DNA of 64,000 nucleotides from Sphingopyxis sp. DBS4 (GTDB taxonomy: Bacteria; Pseudomonadota; Alphaproteobacteria; Sphingomonadales; Sphingomonadaceae), in contig NZ_CP102386.1 in assembly GCF_024628865.1 (NCBI RefSeq), positions 124,001-188,000 on the forward strand. The letters are read 5' to 3'. Positions 1 through 8,845 of this stretch are shown here, piece after piece; the first letter of the stretch is position 1, and each line of letters opens with the position of its first letter. The notes below the pieces were generated by a model. That model worked only from the letters and a program-made list of their open reading frames with translations. It was not told the DNA's origin and made no database searches. Made by a program: the position numbers and the translations under genes.

Positions 1-935
1 GCTTCGTCTGCCTTCTGATTGGCGGCGATGATCTTGTCGATCTTCTCCTGCAGGGTCTCGACTTGGACTTTCATCTCGGCATGGACCTTCTGCTCTGCTG
101 GCGTCAGGTCTGCAGGGACGACCTCCTTGTAGATGCCATAGACGGTCATGATGAAGCCGATGAGCGCGATCGCACCGACATTGCGGAGCTCCTTCAGTGT
201 GTTATCGCCGAACGTCGAGAAGATCACGCCTATCAGCTGCATGAATGCCGCCAGCAGGTCGACACTCTGTGCCGGATCTTCAGCGTGGCCGATCGCTTCG
301 ATCAGGCGGTGGGCCTCGATCACCTGCTCGGCCATGACGACCGCGCTGCTCGTCACCACAGCCTCGGCCGTGGCGCGCAAGGTCATCATGTCGATCGTGC
401 GCGCTCGCTCCGCCGCGACCTTCAGGATGCCAAGGCTGGGCGCCATGCGCTCGCTCAGCGCCTTGATCTGATCGCCGACCTGCGCGCCAGCCATCAGCTT
501 TCCGATTATCGACCTGTTCGCCTCGAACATGCTGCCAAGCTCCACCATGTCCGCGATCGTCGAGCCAATCAGCAGCTTTTGTGCCGCCAGAATGCCGGTG
601 GGATCACGGTTAATCCCCATGGCGGTCCTCTGGATCTGCAACAACCAGCTCGTGGAGGCGAAGTCCTTCAGCACGGGGACGCGACTCATGCGCAGCGCCT
701 CGGCTGCCGCTATCGTGTCGCTAACGCGCGTACCCTTCAGCATCGCCGCGGTCTTGAGGATACCGGACTTCTCGACTGCGTCCAGCGCCGTGAAGACGCT
801 CGGCAACGGCTTGATCGCGCTCGGCAGGGCAAAGCTCGGGCCCATCGCCCGCTTGATAAGGTCCGACTGCTCGCGCTGCAGCTTCATGGCTTCATACAAC
901 GGGCTGTCAGGCCCGAATGGGAATTTGTTGCTCAT
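1..935 (-). CDS. Unknown protein with a late membrane segment, partial (C-terminus beyond window edge)
   Basis: The reverse strand is open from an ATG at 935 to the window edge, about 311 codons, so the C-terminus is missing. The N-terminus is soluble and hydrophilic (starts MSNKFPFGPDSPLYEAMKLQ). The middle is alanine-rich and helical. One hydrophobic stretch (VGAIALIGFIMTVYGIYKEV) lies about 40 residues before the edge and is followed by a charged, coiled-coil-like tail rich in E, K and Q. I do not recognise the family. Regular codon use and the absence of stops over more than 900 bases support a real gene; the overlapping forward-strand reading frames look like its shadows. Genes with one membrane helix at this position occur among plasmid defence and stress proteins, but no function can be assigned. 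Confidence 0.6.
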   Translation of the reverse strand, partial: MSNKFPFGPDSPLYEAMKLQREQSDLIKRAMGPSFALPSAIKPLPSVFTALDAVEKSGILKTAAMLKGTRVSDTIAAAEALRMSRVPVLKDFASTSWLLQIQRTAMGINRDPTGILAAQKLLIGSTIADMVELGSMFEANRSIIGKLMAGAQVGDQIKALSERMAPSLGILKVAAERARTIDMMTLRATAEAVVTSSAVVMAEQVIEAHRLIEAIGHAEDPAQSVDLLAAFMQLIGVIFSTFGDNTLKELRNVGAIALIGFIMTVYGIYKEVVPADLTPAEQKVHAEMKVQVETLQEKIDKIIAANQKADE

Positions 936-1251
936 GGAGATTCCATCGCAGAATCGAGTCCCCGGTTCGACCAACTTTTGGGCAACCACAGTGAACCGCG
1001 CACATTTTTTCAGCGCACCGAGCGATCACAACATGGGACGGGGCGCGCGGCACTGTATGGACATCGAACCCCTTCACGCCGGCGGGGCCTGACCTTCGGT
1101 CGTTTCATTCATGAACCTACTTTTCAACTCTCTGCACGACAGTCAGAAAGGAGGGATGTTGTTCACTGTCAAACCCGGAAGAACTCAAAGACTTTGATGG
1201 TCTGCAATTGGGAGCTTTTTTGACCCAATTTCCGTCTGTAAAGTTGGCGAT
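936..1251. other. Intergenic region upstream of the left-edge gene
   Basis: About 316 bases between the divergently ending ParE gene and the left-edge gene. It should hold the promoter of the left-edge gene. I see no convincing gene, strong hairpin or repeat here. Confidence 0.4.
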
Positions 1252-1548
1252 TCACGAAGGAAAGAGGATGGCGTTATAATTCTGGGCGCCGTGCAGAATG
1301 TGAATGATGAACACTTTTTCCGCCTCGACCCGATAGAAGATCAGATAATCGCCATGACCACGCCGCCGTACGCCGGTTGCCTCATAGCGCGCAACGAGAG
1401 GAAAACGTTCCGACATATCGGCTAGGCCCAGGCATTTCGAACGTAGCTCCTGCAAGAAGCTTAAGGCCCGTGCCGGATTATCGCGTGCGATATAATCGCT
1501 GATCGTCTCAAGGTCATATTCGGCCTCGGCCGTCAGATGAACGATCAT
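1252..1548 (-). CDS. parE: ParE/RelE-family toxin
   Basis: A 98-residue protein of normal length for the RelE/ParE superfamily. The N-terminal part (AEAEYDLETISDYIA) matches the first helix of ParE toxins, and the C-terminal part (GDYLIFYRVEAEKVFIIHILHG) is the usual beta-sheet ending. Its ATG overlaps the stop of the upstream antitoxin gene by four bases (ATGA), typical translational coupling of a toxin-antitoxin pair. ParE toxins act on DNA gyrase; that target is family knowledge, not shown here. Together with the antitoxin it probably stabilises the plasmid. Confidence 0.9.
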   Translation of the reverse strand: MIVHLTAEAEYDLETISDYIARDNPARALSFLQELRSKCLGLADMSERFPLVARYEATGVRRRGHGDYLIFYRVEAEKVFIIHILHGAQNYNAILFPS

Positions 1549-1802
1549 TCGTCGCCCGCACTCATGGCGCGATATTTGGCGGCAAGGCGATCGAACACCT
1601 GATCGGCCGGCGTTGTGCGCCCTGCGTCCACATCTGCAAGGCCGCGTGCTATCGAGGCATCGAGGGCGGCGAGGCGAGTTTCCCGGTCCTGTATCAACCG
1701 TACACCTTCGCGCAGAACCTCGCTCTTCGAATTATAGCGCCCCGTCGCGACGAGGCTGGTGATGAAATTCTCAAGCTGCTTTCCAAGATCCGCGCTAATC
1801 AT
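1545..1802 (-). CDS. parD: ParD-family antitoxin
   Basis: An 85-residue protein from the ATG at 1802. The N-terminal half (ISADLGKQLENFITSLVATG) is the ribbon-helix-helix of ParD/CopG-type antitoxins, followed by the conserved SKSEVLREGVRLI segment. The C-terminal half is charged and probably disordered, the part that wraps the toxin. A longer reading frame extends upstream to 1922 but lacks family similarity and crosses a palindrome that looks like the promoter operator, so the shorter start is preferred. It lies directly upstream of parE with a four-base overlap. ParD proteins normally repress their own operon. Confidence 0.9.
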   Translation of the reverse strand: MISADLGKQLENFITSLVATGRYNSKSEVLREGVRLIQDRETRLAALDASIARGLADVDAGRTTPADQVFDRLAAKYRAMSAGDE

Positions 1803-1836
1803 GGTCTGGCCTCCTATCCTGTCAGACGATAGCGGG

Positions 1837-1853
1837 TTATCAACAGTTGATAA
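1837..1853. promoter_or_regulatory. Palindromic operator candidate of parDE
   Basis: TTATCAACaGTTGATAA is a perfect palindrome around a central base, 35 bases upstream of the parD start. Ribbon-helix-helix antitoxins bind such sites in their own promoters; autoregulation is inferred from position. Confidence 0.6.
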
Positions 1854-1990
1854 AGTGAAATTGATGGGCATGCCAGTCATATGGGGGGACATCCAGAACC
1901 ATGGCCTGACCTCGCTCTTCACGAATGGCCTGTGTTGGGTGGGCCGCCAAAAGCAGTACCAGTCGCTTCACGTTCGCACTATCAACCCGC

Positions 1991-2412
1991 CTGGCGTTCG
2001 GCGTTTTCATCCATCGGTCTAATCGATCTACGACGACACACCGACCGAGCGGTATTAATCTTGAACGGGCGCGGGCGTGTGTCGGCGACTGGATCATCTA
2101 CTACGAACCGCGGAAGATCGCGGGCACCAAGGGTTACTACGCAATGGCCAAGGTCGGATGCGTCATTGCCGATCCATCGACGCCCGGCATGTACCTCGCG
2201 TTGATCGAGTCAGGCAGCTATCTCGACTGCGCTTCACCGGCTCCATTCGCCGATGAGAAAGGCCCGATCGAGCACGGTGTTCTCAATGAGGCGGGGCGTA
2301 TTTGGAGGCGGTTCACATCCGTCCACTCGACATAAACGGCCCCGATATCGTGAGCAACGGCCTGACGCTTTCGGGGACGGCACCGCGAGCATTGCTTCAA
2401 GCATTGAGCTAA
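1991..2412 (+). pseudogene. Decayed HNH endonuclease gene
   Basis: Pieces of one recognisable protein lie in different frames. AFGVFIHRS follows a CTG where ATG would be expected (1991). The next piece, IYDDTPTERY, is in another frame near 2027-2056. Then RARACVGDWIIYYEPRK and onwards through PGMYLALIESGSYLD to HGVLNEAGRI returns to the first frame (to about 2300). EAVHIRPLDINGPDIVSNGL then appears in a third frame from 2302 and ends at 2412. The order and wording match the plasmid/chromosomal HNH endonuclease family whose N-terminus carries the DWIIYYEPRK segment and whose C-terminus carries the HIRP...NGPD...SGTAHW core. Two frameshifts and a large internal deletion, which removes the middle of the protein, make it non-functional. 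Confidence 0.75.
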
Positions 2413-2672
2413 TCGCTGATCAGCGAACGGGCGCTCGCTGAGGATGGTGTCTCTGCGTGCATTTCGGCAGTGCGAACCTGTCAAAATTTTCCAGTTTTCT
2501 TTACATTTTCGCGCGATCTGCAAAGCAATTTGCGGCTCTCATACGTTCTTATAAAAAACGGTTTTATGCCGAAATCGCCCTTTTCAAGCACTCTCCCAAG
2601 AACCCACAAAACGCTGTCTAGACAGTATAACGAACAGCTCGAGATCGACTGACAGGCCGTGCCGCCGGACCG
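2413..2672. other. AT-rich intergenic spacer
   Basis: Stretch between the endonuclease remnant and the end of the large methyltransferase/helicase gene. It is clearly richer in A and T than its surroundings (around 2480-2640). No gene or strong site is recognised. Confidence 0.4.
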
Positions 2673-2700
2673 TCGAAGAGCCATCAACTTGGCTCTTCGA
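2673..2700 (-). terminator. Hairpin at the end of the methyltransferase/helicase gene
   Basis: TCGAAGAGCCA and TGGCTCTTCGA form a perfect 11-bp stem with a 6-base loop that straddles the stop codon at 2684. No T-run follows, so it is either an intrinsic terminator of poor type or an mRNA 3'-end stabiliser. Confidence 0.5.
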
Positions 2701-5700
2701 AGAGGCCCGACAAAACTGTCTCGGCCGATGGCACCGGCACGAACACACGGGTCCGATATTGTATTACTTCGGTAAAGCAGCCGATCGACTTGAGCCACGG
2801 CAGGCGATCATGCGGACAGCCGACCAGTTCGATGCGAGGCGAGCCGTTGACGAGCGAACGCTTGATCGTGAGGGGGAACGGTTGCGAGACATCGATGCTC
2901 CGCCCTGCCGTCACCGCCTTGACCACAGCGTCCGCCGGTAGGGCCTCAGCGCGGTCGATGCCGAGCCTGGCGAAGAGTGGGGGAACATGATCGTCGAAGA
3001 CGAGGCGGCCCAACCATGATCGTCCTTCCCCATCGACGATGCGGTTGACCGCAAGATGGTCGCTCGGCAGCGCCGACCAGATGGGCAGGAGCAGGCCGGT
3101 GGCCAGCCGGATCGTCTCGCTGTCCACGGTTTGGCGGGCCGCTTCCACCTCGCCTGCCCAGGTTGTGCTGAACGTCTCGCGTGTCACTTCCTCCCAGGAC
3201 GATTCATAAAGATCGTCTTCGCGCATATATTCGTTGCGCGTCGGCCGCATCATCTCGACACGCGGGATCGGCGTGCCTTCCTTCTCCTCCATCAGGGCCC
3301 GCGCCCGGGTCCGGAGCGCGGACTTGCCGGACTTCCGATTGATCATGAAGCGGGCACTGGCATCGCCATCGGCGATCCGCAGGATGCGCTCCAGTGTGAC
3401 CGGATTGCGGCGGCGCGCGATTTCGATGGTGAGGAGGTGCGACGTCGCGCCGGTGAGCGGATCGGTGCGCAATATGATATCATTGATGAGTGTCGCCCGA
3501 TCGACGAGGATCGTTTCGACCCCGACATCAAGGCGCCCGGCATCGCGCGCCGCCGAGACGCGGGTCTCGATCAGGGCGAGGAACTCGTCGAAGATGCTGT
3601 TCTGGAGTGCGATCGGTAGCGCGAGGATGCGGTTGAGCCATCGCTGTATAGGCGGCATTTCATCCTTGAGAACGCCATCCTTGTCGACCAGCTCGAGACC
3701 GGTGCGGTGCTGGAATTCGTCAAGGCTGGTGCTGGCAAGCTTGCCTGCCGCCAGCAGGTCGAACCAGCTCAGGAGAGCAGCGCAGGCATATTCGCTCTCG
3801 AGATTGTCGGCGGGGTCGAACAGTCCTTGTCCGCCGGTCTGGCGCTGGCCGCGCGTGAGCGCCCCCAAGCTGTCGAGGCGGCGCGCGATCGTGCTGGTGA
3901 AGCGCAACTCGCCCTTGCAGTCGGTCGTCACCGGCCGGAACAGCGGCGTCGCCGCCTGATGTGTGCGGTGCGTCCGCCCTAGCCCCTGGATCGCACGATC
4001 CGCGCGCCAGCCGGGTTCCAGAAGAAGATGGACGCGCTGCTCCTGGTTCGCCGCGTCGAGAGAGGCATGATAGCTGCGCCCCGTGCCGCCGGCATCGGAA
4101 AAGACGAGGATCCGCTTGCGCCCCGCCTGGAATGCGGCAGCCTCCGCCTGGCTCGTGCGCGCCGACCGGCTCTCCAGTTTCTGCCTGCCATCGCTCGCGG
4201 TGATCAGGCGCTTGGTACGACCCGTGACTTCGGCGACGGTCTCGTGCCCGAAATGTTCGAGCAGCGCATCAAGCGCCGACATGATGGGAGGCATCGCGCA
4301 GAGCTTTTCGATCAGCTCGACCCGCGCCGCTTCGGCCTCCGGATTGTAGACGGGGTTGCCGTGCTCGTCGGTCATCGGCAGTGACCGCGGCGTGCCGGTG
4401 TCGTCCTTGAAGATCTGCATCTGCCGCGTCGGGAACGCACGCTCGAGATAGTCGATGATATATTCCCGCGGCGAGAGATCGATTTCGAGATCCGCGCGCT
4501 CCTCGGGATTAAGATCGCCAAGGCGCCGGTTGAGAATGGATTCCGCCGTCGTCACCAGCTGGAGCACCACGGACTGGCCATCGGAGACATGCGCGCGAAC
4601 GGCAGCGATAACCGTCGGGAGCTTCATCGAAAGGAGCAGCTGACCGAAGAATCGCTGTTTCGTGGACTCGAAGCGCGAGCGCGCCGAGGCCTTGGCCCCA
4701 CTGTTGAGCGTCGCATTCTCCAACCCGTCGACCACCGATGTCAGCTCGAGGGCGCGTTCCATATTGCGATGGATGATCGCCCAGGCATCGGCATAGCTGT
4801 CATAGATGGCGATCTGGTCGGGCGTCAGTTCGTGCCGCAGGATCTCATACTCGACACCCGCGAAGCTCAGCGCACGGGCAGTATAGAGACCTAGCGCCTT
4901 GAGGTCGCGCGCCACAAGCTCCATCGCCGCGATCCCGCCCTTGCGAATACCGGTGATAAACTGCTCGCGATTGGTGAAGGCGGTTTCCGGGCCCCAGAGG
5001 CCGAGCCTGACAGCATAGGCCAGGTTGTTGACGTCCGATGCACCGGTCGCCGAAGCGTAGAGCACACGGGCTCCGGGGAGATTGTTCTGAAGGAGAACCC
5101 CGCAAATGCCTTGTTGCGACCCCTCCTTCGGGCCGAGAGCCCCCTCGCCGCCCGCGACGCCGCCCATCTCGTGCGCTTCATCGAAGCCGATAACGCCTTC
5201 GAAATCGTCGCCGGCCCAATCGATGATCTGTTTGAGGCGGCTGTGATCGCCGCGCGCCGAGCGAAGTGTGGGATAGGTGACGAACAGCACGCCCTGCTCA
5301 AGCACGACTGGCTGGTCGATCTTCCAGTTGGAAAGGGGCTGGATGTCGGCCGCGAGGCCGCCGAGCGCGGTCCAGTCGCGCCGGGCATCTTCAAGTAGCG
5401 TTTCGTTCTTCGAGACCCAGATGTTGCGGCGCCGGCCCTGCAGCCAATTGTCGAGAATGCAGGCCGCGACCTGACGCCCCTTTCCCGCACCGGTGCCGTC
5501 TCCCAGGAAGTAACCCTTGCGATAGACTCGGCCGCCTTCGGCTTCGTCGAGACCAACACCTTCCTTGCTCGGCGTGAACCGGCCGGGCAGAAACTGGGAC
5601 CATGCGTGACCCGCATAGACAACTGTTTCGAGCTGCGAGGCGGAAAGCAGGCGTTCGGAAACGGTGCGTTCCGGGAGGTGAGGCACATAGTCGGGGATTG

Positions 5701-6904
5701 GCGCGGCGATCGATCCCATCGCCACCGATTCCACGAGCGCGGTCGGATGCTCGCCGGCCGCTTCGAACACAATCCGACTGGGCCTGTAGGGCAGATAGAC
5801 GCCGACCTGATCGAGCAAGGGCGCGGGCGCATCGAGCGCGGTGTAGCCGACAGGCAGGATATTGTTGCGAACCGGCGCATGATAAGGCCTCGGCGCCGCC
5901 CGCGTGCTCTTGACCGCGCGGAACAGGGACAGGCTGGAGGAGCGCTTTGGCGTCGGCGGTAACGCGGTCGTGATCGCGCTGCGTTCGGGAACGGTCAGGG
6001 CTCCCAGCAATTCGCGGATCGATCCGCGCTGGATGGTCGCCGGGACGGCGCCGCCCACGACCTTGTCGATGACGAAGAGCCGGACCGCGATTGACGTCCC
6101 GTGCTTCAGATAGCATTTCTCGAGCCGGACCGACGTCCGGACGCTGACATCACGCAGCGTTGTCTCGAAAAGATCGCGCATGCGTGCATTGGGGCCGAAC
6201 CAATCGGGCATGACCGCAACGAGCCTGCCACCGGGTTGCAAGCGTCGCAGGGCCGCCTGGAGATGGCGGACGGCGGCATGACTGTCGGCGCCGAGACCCA
6301 TGGAGCGCGAGAAAGGCGGGTTCATCAGGACGATGCTGGGGCGCGGCGCGTCTGCGAGCGTGGAATTGATCGTCGCCCCGTCATGGCCGGTAATCACCGC
6401 ATCGGGAAACGTATGTCTCAGGCGCGCGCGGCGCGGCGCGGCATATTCGTTGAGCTGGAGGCCGGCATGATCCCGGCAATGGGCGATGAGAAGTCCATTA
6501 CCGGCACTCGGCTCCAGAATGACATCTCCGGGCTCGATAGCCGCCAGGACGACAGCAAGCGCGGCGAGATCAACGGGTGTCGAAAATTGCTGCCATTCGA
6601 TCTGCTCCTCGCTGCGCACCGTCTGGGTGGGCAGCCGGTCGAGCAGGTCGCAGGCCGCGCCGACATCGGCGAGTGAGCGCAGCGGATAGGGACCGAACTG
6701 GAGGTGGTGGGCGAGCGCATGCTCCAAAATCTCGAAACTGTCGCGCTGCGTCCATAGGCCGTCGGCATCGGTGCCGCCAAATCCAGCGACCATCGCGGCA
6801 TTGAGATCCGCACGGGTAATGCGATCAACGGACCGGAGCCGTTCGACAAGGAGGGTGGTCGCGCGGCGTTCAGCCGCCGTCGCGGCATCAGAAAGGTTGG
6901 TCAT
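2684..6904 (-). CDS. Methyltransferase-helicase fusion (Strawberry-notch / DarB-like)
   Basis: A 1406-residue protein with two large parts. The N-terminal part is a class I SAM-dependent methyltransferase: the SAM loop EPSAGNG is at about 131-137 and the catalytic NPPF motif at about 195-198, typical of N6-adenine or related DNA methylases. The remainder is a superfamily 2 helicase-like ATPase with a Strawberry-notch type Walker A (GDGTGAGKGRQ, about residue 470), a DEAH box (GFDEAHEMGG) and an SAT-like motif III (ASATGAS), then a C-terminal helicase half. The same architecture occurs in phage P1 DarB, which protects incoming DNA against type I restriction, and in many plasmid proteins; an anti-restriction or DNA-entry role is therefore inferred. 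It stands alone, has an ATG at 6904, and its promoter must lie in the 6905-6990 region. Confidence 0.85.
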   Translation of the reverse strand: MTNLSDAATAAERRATTLLVERLRSVDRITRADLNAAMVAGFGGTDADGLWTQRDSFEILEHALAHHLQFGPYPLRSLADVGAACDLLDRLPTQTVRSEEQIEWQQFSTPVDLAALAVVLAAIEPGDVILEPSAGNGLLIAHCRDHAGLQLNEYAAPRRARLRHTFPDAVITGHDGATINSTLADAPRPSIVLMNPPFSRSMGLGADSHAAVRHLQAALRRLQPGGRLVAVMPDWFGPNARMRDLFETTLRDVSVRTSVRLEKCYLKHGTSIAVRLFVIDKVVGGAVPATIQRGSIRELLGALTVPERSAITTALPPTPKRSSSLSLFRAVKSTRAAPRPYHAPVRNNILPVGYTALDAPAPLLDQVGVYLPYRPSRIVFEAAGEHPTALVESVAMGSIAAPIPDYVPHLPERTVSERLLSASQLETVVYAGHAWSQFLPGRFTPSKEGVGLDEAEGGRVYRKGYFLGDGTGAGKGRQVAACILDNWLQGRRRNIWVSKNETLLEDARRDWTALGGLAADIQPLSNWKIDQPVVLEQGVLFVTYPTLRSARGDHSRLKQIIDWAGDDFEGVIGFDEAHEMGGVAGGEGALGPKEGSQQGICGVLLQNNLPGARVLYASATGASDVNNLAYAVRLGLWGPETAFTNREQFITGIRKGGIAAMELVARDLKALGLYTARALSFAGVEYEILRHELTPDQIAIYDSYADAWAIIHRNMERALELTSVVDGLENATLNSGAKASARSRFESTKQRFFGQLLLSMKLPTVIAAVRAHVSDGQSVVLQLVTTAESILNRRLGDLNPEERADLEIDLSPREYIIDYLERAFPTRQMQIFKDDTGTPRSLPMTDEHGNPVYNPEAEAARVELIEKLCAMPPIMSALDALLEHFGHETVAEVTGRTKRLITASDGRQKLESRSARTSQAEAAAFQAGRKRILVFSDAGGTGRSYHASLDAANQEQRVHLLLEPGWRADRAIQGLGRTHRTHQAATPLFRPVTTDCKGELRFTSTIARRLDSLGALTRGQRQTGGQGLFDPADNLESEYACAALLSWFDLLAAGKLASTSLDEFQHRTGLELVDKDGVLKDEMPPIQRWLNRILALPIALQNSIFDEFLALIETRVSAARDAGRLDVGVETILVDRATLINDIILRTDPLTGATSHLLTIEIARRRNPVTLERILRIADGDASARFMINRKSGKSALRTRARALMEEKEGTPIPRVEMMRPTRNEYMREDDLYESSWEEVTRETFSTTWAGEVEAARQTVDSETIRLATGLLLPIWSALPSDHLAVNRIVDGEGRSWLGRLVFDDHVPPLFARLGIDRAEALPADAVVKAVTAGRSIDVSQPFPLTIKRSLVNGSPRIELVGCPHDRLPWLKSIGCFTEVIQYRTRVFVPVPSAETVLSGLFEEPS

Positions 6905-7128
6905 TTAGGGGTCTCCAGAGCGGCTACCCTTCTGGTAGCTCAGCCTTTCACACCCCCCTTCCCTTTGGATCGGATGCGCGGCCGCGCGTGGTCACGCGGG
7001 AAAAGCATGAGGCCCAGTACCTGATCGCGCAGACCGTCGCCGAGCAGGTAGAATATCTTATGGTATTGGCGGGTGCCTCACCTGAAGCTATCCGCGCACG
7101 ATCTCTCATATGCCTTCAAGGAAAGACC

Positions 7129-7947
7129 ATGACCGCGACTTTCGAAACGTTGTTGGCGAGCGACTTCTCCGCACGATGTGATCGACCGCTTGACCGGGCA
7201 GTGCAGATCGCCCGCGATCATAGCGGCAAACTGACGATAGCACACGTCCTGGAGCGGCAAGGCGCGCAGTCTGGGCCCGAGACGGTCGAGCGCCTGCGTG
7301 CGGAATTGCCGCTCACGGCGCAGGACGCCAATCTAATCGTGCGGTCCGGGTCCGCCCCCAAGATGCTGGCGCAAATCGCGGCGGAACGCGGCAGCGATCT
7401 GATCGTGACCGGCGTCGCGCGCTACAACAGCATCGGCGATTATCTGCTGGGCACGGCTGTCGACCATATTGTCCGCAATGCGCAAGCCCCGGTTCTGGTC
7501 GTGCGGCGCCGCGCGACGGGACCTTATGAACAGATCGTCGTCGCGACCGATTTTTCAGACTGTTCGCGCTCGGCTCTTCTGTCTGCCGCGCAGATCTTTC
7601 CCGCAGCTGACATCACCGTCGTCCATGCCTTCCATGTCCCGTACGAAGCCTGGCTGAAATCGGATGATGTAAAGGAATATGTGCGAACCGAAGCCCAGGA
7701 GGGCATGGAGGCGTTCCTTGCCCAGAAGGAACTCGCGTCATTGGCTTCCCGCATCGAAGCCATTGTCGATGAAGGGGAGACAGGCAGCGTCATCATGCGC
7801 CAGCTTGAACGCACGAAGTCGCACCTTCTGGTCCTCGGCACCCATGGCCGCAGCGGCTTTGCCCATGCGACGATCGGCAGTCAGGCCGAGGCGTTGCTGT
7901 CGGCGGTGAATACCGATGTACTGATGGTACGCGAACCCAGATCTTGA
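7129..7947 (+). CDS. Tandem UspA universal stress protein
   Basis: 272 residues from the ATG at 7129, which has an AAGGAAAG ribosome site nine bases upstream. An in-frame upstream extension to 6988 lacks family similarity and was not used. Two UspA domains are arranged in tandem: the first ends with GTAVDHIVRNAQAPVLVVRR, the second begins after TGPYEQIVVATDFSD and ends with the ATP-binding GTHGRSGFAH signature. The first domain starts LLASDFSARCDRPLDRAVQIA. UspA proteins bind ATP or AMP and support survival in stress; the target is unknown. It is transcribed alone, divergently from the helicase gene. Confidence 0.9.
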   Translation: MTATFETLLASDFSARCDRPLDRAVQIARDHSGKLTIAHVLERQGAQSGPETVERLRAELPLTAQDANLIVRSGSAPKMLAQIAAERGSDLIVTGVARYNSIGDYLLGTAVDHIVRNAQAPVLVVRRRATGPYEQIVVATDFSDCSRSALLSAAQIFPAADITVVHAFHVPYEAWLKSDDVKEYVRTEAQEGMEAFLAQKELASLASRIEAIVDEGETGSVIMRQLERTKSHLLVLGTHGRSGFAHATIGSQAEALLSAVNTDVLMVREPRS

Positions 7948-7969
7948 CCGCACTGGTCGTCCGACAATG

Positions 7970-8548
7970 CTAGCGAGCAGCGTTCCCAAGCCGGGCGACG
8001 GCTCGGAGCCATTTTTCCCTGGACGACGCGCGCCCTTCCACGCTCCCGATAATCGAGTAGCGCACCGGATGAAGGCCGACGAACCGCAGGAGATTGCGAT
8101 CGAGGCTCTTGAGGCTATGGGCGTGGAAGAAGAGCCGATAGATGGGTGCGGGCATTCCCATCGTCACGATGATCCGCGCGGATCGACCGGTGAGAAGCTT
8201 GGCCGCCGCTCCGACCGAACCCTCCTCGATCGCAAAACCGGGGCGCATGACCTGTTCGAGAAAACCCTTGAGGAGGGCAGGAACGTCTCCGAGCCATAGT
8301 GGGTAAAGGATGACCACATGATTCGCCCAGCGAATGTCTGTCTGGGCCTTGTGAATGGCGGCGGCGGGCGCATTGTCCCGCCACTCCCCGGCCGATCGCA
8401 AGATAGGGAAATCAAGTTCTGCAATCTCGATCCGGCGCACTTCATGGCCTGCCGCCTCGCCGCCCGCCGCATAGGCATCCGCAAGCGCATGAACGTACCG
8501 GGTCCGGTTTGGGTCGGGATGCCCATCGATAATCGTGATGCGGGTCAT
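7970..8548 (-). CDS. NAD(P)H-dependent flavoprotein (KefF/quinone reductase family)
   Basis: 192 residues from the ATG at 8548, chosen because AGGAG precedes it and because the conserved flavodoxin-like fold begins there (MTRITIIDGHPDPNRTRY). The segment ILYPLWLGDVPALLKGFLEQVMRPGFA is the FMN/active-site loop typical of NAD(P)H quinone oxidoreductases and KefF-like proteins. These enzymes reduce quinones or other electrophiles by two electrons. The gene converges on the stress protein gene, 22 bases apart. A detoxification role fits the stress context but the substrate is unknown. Confidence 0.85.
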   Translation of the reverse strand: MTRITIIDGHPDPNRTRYVHALADAYAAGGEAAGHEVRRIEIAELDFPILRSAGEWRDNAPAAAIHKAQTDIRWANHVVILYPLWLGDVPALLKGFLEQVMRPGFAIEEGSVGAAAKLLTGRSARIIVTMGMPAPIYRLFFHAHSLKSLDRNLLRFVGLHPVRYSIIGSVEGRASSREKWLRAVARLGNAAR

Positions 8549-8845
8549 GACATCTCCTGAATCCGCCATCCACGCATCGTCGTGCAATTGGGATTATCCC
8601 GGAGTGTCGGTGGCGACAGGTACCGGCCAGCCGAGATGAAATCACTTGAGCTATGAGGGGGAACGTTTCTTCCTCGCAAGAGTCGGGAAACTGGCGGAGG
8701 AACCCTGATTACAATACATGCGACTGTGCGGAACGCATGGCCAATAGCTCTGCGGCCATGTTGGGGGTGTTCTCCCATGGGGCACTACACAAACGGAGGA
8801 TCGCGGTGACCCAGAGAATATCGCCGCTTTCACGGGGGAAGAGTT
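8549..8845. other. Divergent promoter region
   Basis: 297 bases between the flavoprotein gene (leftward) and the nuclease/ATPase pair (rightward). It must contain both promoters. No gene is apparent and no long repeat was seen. Confidence 0.4.

Noticed and set aside
63..1223. Long forward-strand open frame at the left end
   Set aside because: It is antisense to the reverse-strand gene, rich in arginine and histidine, and has no family resemblance; a GC-rich shadow.
6988..7128. Upstream start for the universal stress protein
   Set aside because: The added 47 residues do not look like UspA; the ATG at 7129 has a good ribosome site and the family N-terminus.
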